A stretch of 64,000 bases of DNA, from NCBI GenBank assembly GCA_017302795.1, contig JAFLCB010000012.1, positions 1 through 64,000 on the forward strand, written 5' to 3'. Below the pieces are notes generated by a model. The model worked only from the letters and a program-made list of their open reading frames with translations, ran no database searches and was not told the DNA's origin. Numbering within the stretch: position 1 is the first letter of the stretch; the number at the start of each line of letters is the position of its first letter. The translations under genes were made by a program, and so were the position numbers. Below are positions 59,356 through 64,000 of the stretch, piece after piece. Origin of the DNA: Deltaproteobacteria bacterium. GTDB lineage: Bacteria; Bdellovibrionota; Bdellovibrionia; Bdellovibrionales; JAMPXM01.

Positions 59356-60507
59356 ATGTCAGTCGAGATGTCAGCTAACTCAAATCTAACCAATGAGAAA
59401 GTCGCGATCCTCGGCGCCCGTGGTTATTCGGGAGCTGAGCTTGCTCGATTGTCATTACGACATCCCAAGATGGAACTGGCGGGCCTTTTTGCGACTCAAA
59501 TTTTCGAAGCAAAAGACCTTCTGCCCGAACTTGCAGGGAGTACTGCGACCTATTCCTCGAATGGAGGAAGTGCCGTTTCTGGTCAGTCGATGGTGGAATT
59601 TGGTGAAATCTTGAATTCTGCCAAAGCTCCGTTTTCGACGGTGTTCTTAGCGACTCCCGCGGAAGTTTCTTTAGAATGGGCGCCGAAGATTTTGAAAAAA
59701 GGCATTCGCGTGATCGACGTTTCGGGTGCTTTTCGTTTGAAAGGACAAAGCGAAGCCGATTCGAAAGCTTTGTTTTCGAAATGGTACTCGATGAATCACA
59801 CGGAGCTTGGGCTTGTGCAGGAGGCTGATTATGGCCTCGTGCCTTTGGCGTACGGTGTTCCGAAATCAGGACTCGTTGCGAACCCAGGTTGCTACGCAAC
59901 GGCTACCTCACTCGCACTTATTCCACTTTATAAAGCTGGCCTCGTTCGTCTCGATACCGTTTCTATTGATGCAAAGTCGGGGACGACGGGTGCTGGGAAA
60001 AAGGCAGAAGAGCGGTTACTTCATGCTGAAGTCGATGGCGGATGTTTGCCGTACCGAATTGGGCGGCACCAACACGAGCCCGAAATTTCGGAAACGGTCG
60101 CGCACTTTGGTCTGGGCAGTCGAAAAAAGTCTTCGGATGTTAGTTTTTCGTTTGTTCCGCATTTACTGCCGGTTCGGCGTGGCATCATCGTTTCTGTCCA
60201 TGCACGATTAAACCCAGGTGTGCAGGAAAAAGACGTGAGCGATATTTTCGAATCCATGTACGGCAAGTACCCCTTGGTACGCCTCGCTTCGCTGAATAAA
60301 GGCGAGACGTCGGATTTGGTGCTTCGCAGAGTGGTGGGTTCGGCGCGAACCGTCATCGCTTGGCACGTGCGAGGAGATCAACTGATTGTCTTTTCACTGA
60401 TTGATAATTTGTTAAAGGGTGCAGCTTCACAAGCTGTCGAAAATTTTAACCGTTTCTGCGGCCTCAATGTTGAGACCGGACTTTCTGAAAGAGAGGGTGT
60501 GCTATGA
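59356..60507 (+). CDS. argC: N-acetyl-gamma-glutamyl-phosphate reductase
   Basis: Third step of the acetylated arginine pathway. From ATG 59356 (GGAG 6 nt upstream) it has 383 residues. NADP site VAILGARGYSGAELARL, the active-site Cys in VANPGCYATATSLALIPL, and the C-terminal HEPEIS region fit the family. An upstream TTG (59335) would add seven residues but has no ribosome binding site. It overlaps argJ by 4 nt. Confidence 0.96.
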   Translation: MSVEMSANSNLTNEKVAILGARGYSGAELARLSLRHPKMELAGLFATQIFEAKDLLPELAGSTATYSSNGGSAVSGQSMVEFGEILNSAKAPFSTVFLATPAEVSLEWAPKILKKGIRVIDVSGAFRLKGQSEADSKALFSKWYSMNHTELGLVQEADYGLVPLAYGVPKSGLVANPGCYATATSLALIPLYKAGLVRLDTVSIDAKSGTTGAGKKAEERLLHAEVDGGCLPYRIGRHQHEPEISETVAHFGLGSRKKSSDVSFSFVPHLLPVRRGIIVSVHARLNPGVQEKDVSDIFESMYGKYPLVRLASLNKGETSDLVLRRVVGSARTVIAWHVRGDQLIVFSLIDNLLKGAASQAVENFNRFCGLNVETGLSEREGVL

Positions 60508-61706
60508 TGACACCTGGACCAGGCATCGCAAGGACTCCGTTACCAATTGGTTTCACTGCATCGGGTGTGAACTGCGGCGTGCGTCGCTATCGCCCAGATT
60601 TGGGTTTGATCATTTCTGATCGTCCCGCAGTTGGCGCAGGTGTCTTCACAGAAAACCGCTTCGCAGCAGCGCCCGTGCACTATTGCCGATCGATCCTTCC
60701 ATCGACGTCGATCCGCGCGATTGTAACAAACTCTGGCCAAGCCAATGCGGCCACGGGCCCAGAAGGTGTTGAGAACAACAAGCAATTGGCGTTTGAAATC
60801 GCAAAAGAGCTTGAGTGTTTTCCGCGCGAAGTGCTTGTCGCATCCACAGGTGTCATCGGGCCACAGCTTGATATGGCGAAAATTATTCCTGCGATCCCGG
60901 AACTTGTCGAACGCGCAACTGATACGGCAGAAAATTTCTCGCTCGCGATTTTGACCACAGATCTTGTGCCAAAAACGGTCACGACCGAACTTCAGCTTTC
61001 GGGCGGAGCAGTGCGAATCACAGGAATCTGCAAAGGCTCTGGCATGATTCACCCGAATATGGCGACCATGCTTGGTTACCTTTTGACGGACGCAGAAGTT
61101 CCTGCAGCGAAAGCACAGGCGCTTCTTAAAGATGCGACCGATGTCAGTTTCAACATGATTTCTGTCGATGGCGATTCGTCGACGAATGATGCTGTGTTTT
61201 TTATGGCTAACGGCGCGTCGGGTGTCGCGATCAAGACCATCGAAGATGAAACGAAGTTTCAAGCAGCTCTTCGCGAGATTTCAACACTACTTGCACAGTC
61301 GATTGCGATTGACGGTGAAGGTGCGACGAAACTTGTGGAGATCCGCGTGAAAGGTGCGCCTGATCTTGCGACCGCTCGTCGAGCTGCCAGAGGCGTTACT
61401 GTATCTCCGTTGGTGAAAACAGCGATGCACGGGGAAGATCCAAACTGGGGCCGCATCATTGCGCGCCTTGGCGCCGAGCAAGTTCCGGAAGTGGCGCTTT
61501 CGCGGCTGACGTTAACGATGCAAGGGGTTTTGCTTTTCGGAGAAGGCCGACCGCAGCCTTTTGAAAAGTCAGAAGTGAAGCTTCTTTTAAAGAAGTCGAA
61601 AATCTTGGTCGAAATCGATTTGCGATCGGGTGGCGACGAGGCGACGGCTTGGGGCTGTGATCTTTCTAAGAAGTATGTCGATATCAATACGGAGTACACG
61701 ACGTGA
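60504..61706 (+). CDS. argJ: Glutamate N-acetyltransferase / ornithine acetyltransferase
   Basis: Recycles the acetyl group from N-acetylornithine to glutamate, so a separate argA is not needed if bifunctional. It has 400 residues. The self-cleavage site is GSGMIHPNMATMLGYLLTDA, with the nucleophilic Thr after Ala, and NSGQANAATGPEG and STGVIGPQLDM also fit. ATG 60504 overlaps the argC stop; ATG 60507 is an alternative. Confidence 0.96.
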   Translation: MMTPGPGIARTPLPIGFTASGVNCGVRRYRPDLGLIISDRPAVGAGVFTENRFAAAPVHYCRSILPSTSIRAIVTNSGQANAATGPEGVENNKQLAFEIAKELECFPREVLVASTGVIGPQLDMAKIIPAIPELVERATDTAENFSLAILTTDLVPKTVTTELQLSGGAVRITGICKGSGMIHPNMATMLGYLLTDAEVPAAKAQALLKDATDVSFNMISVDGDSSTNDAVFFMANGASGVAIKTIEDETKFQAALREISTLLAQSIAIDGEGATKLVEIRVKGAPDLATARRAARGVTVSPLVKTAMHGEDPNWGRIIARLGAEQVPEVALSRLTLTMQGVLLFGEGRPQPFEKSEVKLLLKKSKILVEIDLRSGGDEATAWGCDLSKKYVDINTEYTT

Positions 61707-62605
61707 CCGATAAATCAGCGCCAAAAGCCGCACCTGTCTCGCATGACGTTCTTGCAGCACTTGGCTATGTGAAGCAATTCGCAGGCAGCACCATTGTCGT
61801 AAAGCTTGGTGGATCGATTCTTCAAGACGATGGCCTTTTGGCAAAGATCTGCGAAGACATCGCGATGGTTCGCGCAGTTGGAGTTAGAGTCGTGATTGTT
61901 CATGGTGGAGGTCCTGCCATCAATGAAGAACTCACGCGCCGTGGAATGACGTGGGAATTTGTCGACGGCCTTCGGGTGACAACACCTGAAATGATGGCGG
62001 TCATCGAAACGACTCTTTGTGGTCTAGTAAACCGCCGCATTGTGCGTGCGCTAAACTACACAGGTCTTCGCGCTGTCGGTTTCTCGGGGATGGATGCAGG
62101 GACCCTGATTTGCAAACAGGCCGACAGGCGTCTTCAGCTGGTCGGCGAAATTGAACGCGTGAACACGCAGTTGATCGACGATGTGTTGATGATGGAAGAC
62201 GAACTGGGTTTTCGCGGAATTCCTGTCGTTGCCCCAGTGGGCGCAGGTCGCGACGGGCAGTCTTACAACATAAACGCCGATTGGGCCGCAAGCCGAGTTG
62301 CGAGTTCACTTGGCGTTACGAAAATGCTTTTTCTAACTGATCAAGACGGAATTCTTGATGCTAATATGAAGTTGATCCCAGAACTAGACGCGGGCGAAGT
62401 TGAACAGTTGATTGAAGACGGTGTCGTAAAAGGTGGGATGCTTGCCAAGGCGCGCACGATTTTGCACGCGATTCAAAACAAAGTCACAGATGTGCACATC
62501 ATGAATGCCCGTCGTCCGCATGCTATTATTGAAGAGCTGTTCACCGATCACGGTGTCGGAACGGTTTGCCGTTTGCGATCCCGCGGCCAAAGCGTAAAAG
62601 GGTAA
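61703..62605 (+). CDS. argB: Acetylglutamate kinase
   Basis: Second step: phosphorylates N-acetylglutamate. It has 300 residues. VVKLGGSILQDDGLL, VHGGGPAINEELTRRGM and the C-terminal KGGMLAKARTILHAIQNKV are the family landmarks. An N-terminal helix of about 25 residues precedes the core (SHDVLAALGYVKQFAG), as in arginine-inhibited hexameric enzymes, which suggests feedback control. GTG start overlaps the argJ stop by 4 nt. Confidence 0.96.
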   Translation: MTDKSAPKAAPVSHDVLAALGYVKQFAGSTIVVKLGGSILQDDGLLAKICEDIAMVRAVGVRVVIVHGGGPAINEELTRRGMTWEFVDGLRVTTPEMMAVIETTLCGLVNRRIVRALNYTGLRAVGFSGMDAGTLICKQADRRLQLVGEIERVNTQLIDDVLMMEDELGFRGIPVVAPVGAGRDGQSYNINADWAASRVASSLGVTKMLFLTDQDGILDANMKLIPELDAGEVEQLIEDGVVKGGMLAKARTILHAIQNKVTDVHIMNARRPHAIIEELFTDHGVGTVCRLRSRGQSVKG

Positions 62606-62615
62606 GGTTTCATAA

Positions 62616-63554
62616 ATGCCAAGCCCAACCCCCAAGTTTAAATCGAAGCACTTTTTGACCGGCACAGAGCTTTCTAAGTCTGAACTGTTGGAACTACTGT
62701 TCTTGGCTGAAAGCTGCAAAGAGCAACGTCTTGCGGGATTTCGTCGGGACGATCTTCGAAATCAGAATGTGGTTTTACTTTTTGAAAAACCGTCGCTTCG
62801 AACACGCGTTAGTTTCACAGTCGCGATCCAAGAACTTGGTGGGTCGGTACTTGAGCTTGATTCGATGGGGCGGAAAAAAGAAGACCCCGAAGACACCATT
62901 CGAGTTCTTGCGGGCTATTGCCATGCAGTGATGGTGCGAACACATGCGCACTCGATTTTAGAACGTATGGTCGCGAAATCGCCAATCCCAGTGATCAACG
63001 GGTTAAGCGACACGCATCACCCGTGTCAGGTTCTGGCAGACCTTCAAACGCTGATGCAGCGATACCGCGATCTTGGGGGCTTGAAGCTTTCGTACGTAGG
63101 CGATGGCAACAACATGCTGCATAGCCTTTTGCTTTTGGCCCCCGTTGTGGGCGTTGATGTGCACTATGCATGTCCCGCAGGTTACGAACCAAGTTCGTTG
63201 GTCGTTCGTCAGGCGAAAAAGCGCGCGAAAGATGCAGGTCGCCAGGTCGTCGCACATTCCAGTCCGATTGAAGCTGTGAAGTCTGCGAACGCTGTCTACA
63301 CGGACGTTTGGACCAGCATGGGGTTTGAACAGGAAGAAACAGATCGCGATAAAGCGTTTCAAAGTTACCAGTTAAATGAAGAGCTTTATGCACACGCAGA
63401 TCCCAAAGCCGCGATCATGCACTGTATGCCGATGATCAAAGACAAAGAAATCACGGCGAGCTTGGTTGAGCATCCGAATTCAGTTTTGTTTCAGCAGGCA
63501 GAAAACCGCATGCACGCACAAAAGGCTCTGCTGGTTGGACTTTTAGGTAAATAG
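62616..63554 (+). CDS. argF: Ornithine carbamoyltransferase
   Basis: Makes citrulline from ornithine and carbamoyl phosphate. It has 312 residues. The carbamoyl-phosphate loop is FEKPSLRTRVSFTVAIQELG, then HPCQVLADLQTLM, and the ornithine-site loop HCMP replaces the usual HCLP. The DVWTSMGFEQEE segment is also typical. It is 10 nt after argB. argD is not in the cluster. Confidence 0.95.
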   Translation: MPSPTPKFKSKHFLTGTELSKSELLELLFLAESCKEQRLAGFRRDDLRNQNVVLLFEKPSLRTRVSFTVAIQELGGSVLELDSMGRKKEDPEDTIRVLAGYCHAVMVRTHAHSILERMVAKSPIPVINGLSDTHHPCQVLADLQTLMQRYRDLGGLKLSYVGDGNNMLHSLLLLAPVVGVDVHYACPAGYEPSSLVVRQAKKRAKDAGRQVVAHSSPIEAVKSANAVYTDVWTSMGFEQEETDRDKAFQSYQLNEELYAHADPKAAIMHCMPMIKDKEITASLVEHPNSVLFQQAENRMHAQKALLVGLLGK

Positions 63555-63563
63555 GCGAAAAGT

Positions 63564-63579
63564 CGCACCTCAGGGTGCG
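63564..63579 (+). repeat. Small hairpin between argF and argR
   Basis: CGCACC (63564-63569) and GGTGCG (63574-63579) with loop TCAG. It has no T-run and lies ahead of the argR ribosome binding site; it could trim argR expression relative to the enzymes. Confidence 0.35.
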
Positions 63580-63600
63580 CAATGGAACGGAGGCGGGCAA

Positions 63601-64000
63601 GTGGAAAAAAGAATCGACATGCAGTCACGTCTCCAGGCGCTTAAAAAACTTCTCGTTAAAGAGGACGCCAGCACTCAAGATGAACTTCGCGAGGAACTTG
63701 AAAAGCTTGATTATGAAGTTAATCAATCGACGATCTCACGCGACCTTAGAAAGCTTGGTGCGATCAAGGTCATCGATCCAACTGGGCGCACTGTTTATCG
63801 CCTCGCGGAAGAGGTCGCGCCTCTTCGAACGCCCACCGGACTTGGGTCGTTGATCACCGACATTCAACACAATGGCATGATGGTTGTGGTTCATACAACG
63901 CCTGGCTCGGCTTCTTTGGCCGCGAGATCAATCGATCACAATCGCCTGGCACTTGGAGTGATCGGGACAATTGCTGGCGACGACACAGTGTTTGTCTGCC
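63601..64000 (+). CDS. argR: Arginine repressor ArgR (partial at window end)
   Basis: Hexameric arginine-dependent repressor. The first 133 codons are present and run off the window end. The N-terminal winged helix has MQSRLQALKKLLVKED, DELREELEKLDYEVNQSTIS and the recognition signature STISRDLRKLGAIKV. The C-terminal domain begins MMVVVHTTPGSASLAARSID and reaches GVIGTIAGDDTVFV, the arginine-contact and trimer motif GTIAGDDT. GTG start with GGAGG 8 nt upstream. It lies in the operon it presumably controls through the site at 59201-59285. Confidence 0.94.
   Translation, partial: MEKRIDMQSRLQALKKLLVKEDASTQDELREELEKLDYEVNQSTISRDLRKLGAIKVIDPTGRTVYRLAEEVAPLRTPTGLGSLITDIQHNGMMVVVHTTPGSASLAARSIDHNRLALGVIGTIAGDDTVFVC

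Noticed and set aside
60540-61262. 240-codon minus-strand frame opposite argJ
   Set aside because: Complete antisense overlap with a strongly conserved gene; composition rich in Arg, Cys and His is typical of a shadow frame.

Overview
The window looks like a chromosomal segment of a Bdellovibrio-like predatory or free-living member of the Bdellovibrionota. This rests on inference from gene content. The segment carries GbsR/MarR-like regulators of the kind common in that group, a TIGR03545/TIGR03546-type pair, coenzyme-B12-dependent ribonucleotide reductase and a D,D-heptose nucleotide-sugar cluster. GC content is roughly one half. GTG and TTG starts are frequent, and many genes overlap by 4 nt (ATGA, GTGA, TTGA). 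No rRNA, tRNA, CRISPR array, transposase or integrase was seen.

Region 1 (1-1.4 kb): the start of a leftward gene, a small open frame without a start codon that ends at a strong terminator, and a three-His-box fatty-acid desaturase. Region 2 (1.5-20.3 kb): the translation superoperon. It comprises rpsL-rpsG (closed by a terminator), fusA, then the S10, spc and alpha clusters (rpsJ, rplC, rplD, rplW, rplB, rpsS, rplV, rpsC, rplP, rpmC, rpsQ, rplN, rplE, rpsH, rplF, rplR, rpsE, rpmD, rplO, secY, adk; then rpmJ, rpsM, rpsK, rpsD, rpoA, rplQ). Missing from their usual places are tuf, rplX, rpsN, map and infA. Several proteins carry extra tails (L3, L15, L17, L29, EF-G, RpoA).

Region 3 (20.3-33 kb): a TlpA-like thioredoxin, a leftward TIGR03546/TIGR03545-type pair, cell-surface sugar genes (WbpE-like and WecE-like aminotransferases, GT4 and GT9 glycosyltransferases), a stretch with small and apparently frameshifted reading frames at poly-A runs, OsmC, a LemA/TPM/TPM trio and an ErpA/IscA-type Fe-S carrier. 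Region 4 (33-49 kb): nrdJ; a lycopene cyclase coupled to a phytoene-synthase-like protein that seems to have lost its Asp-rich motifs; an isovaleryl-CoA-dehydrogenase-like enzyme; a spermidine-synthase-like membrane protein; an ABC1/UbiB kinase-like protein; a photolyase flanked by two paralogous GbsR/MarR regulators; a TIGR01777-SRPBCC fusion; a CinA-like protein with a divergent C-terminal half; and trmH.

Region 5 (49.9-55.6 kb): a tight rightward operon for GDP-D-glycero-D-manno-heptose-type sugars (glycosyltransferase, epimerase, hddC, hddA, gmhA), followed by queF with a Lys-rich N-terminal tail and a second TlpA-like protein. Region 6 (56.4-64 kb): arginine biosynthesis, with argG-argH leftward and argC-argJ-argB-argF-argR rightward. 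They diverge from a roughly 220-bp region that holds overlapping divergent promoters and several helically phased TTATGCA/TGCATAA half-sites, a good candidate ArgR operator. argR runs off the window end.

The most unusual items are the CrtB-like presumptive pseudoenzyme translationally coupled to CrtY, the absence of rplX and rpsN from the spc cluster, three reading frames interrupted at homopolymer runs, and the ArgR-type operator array.
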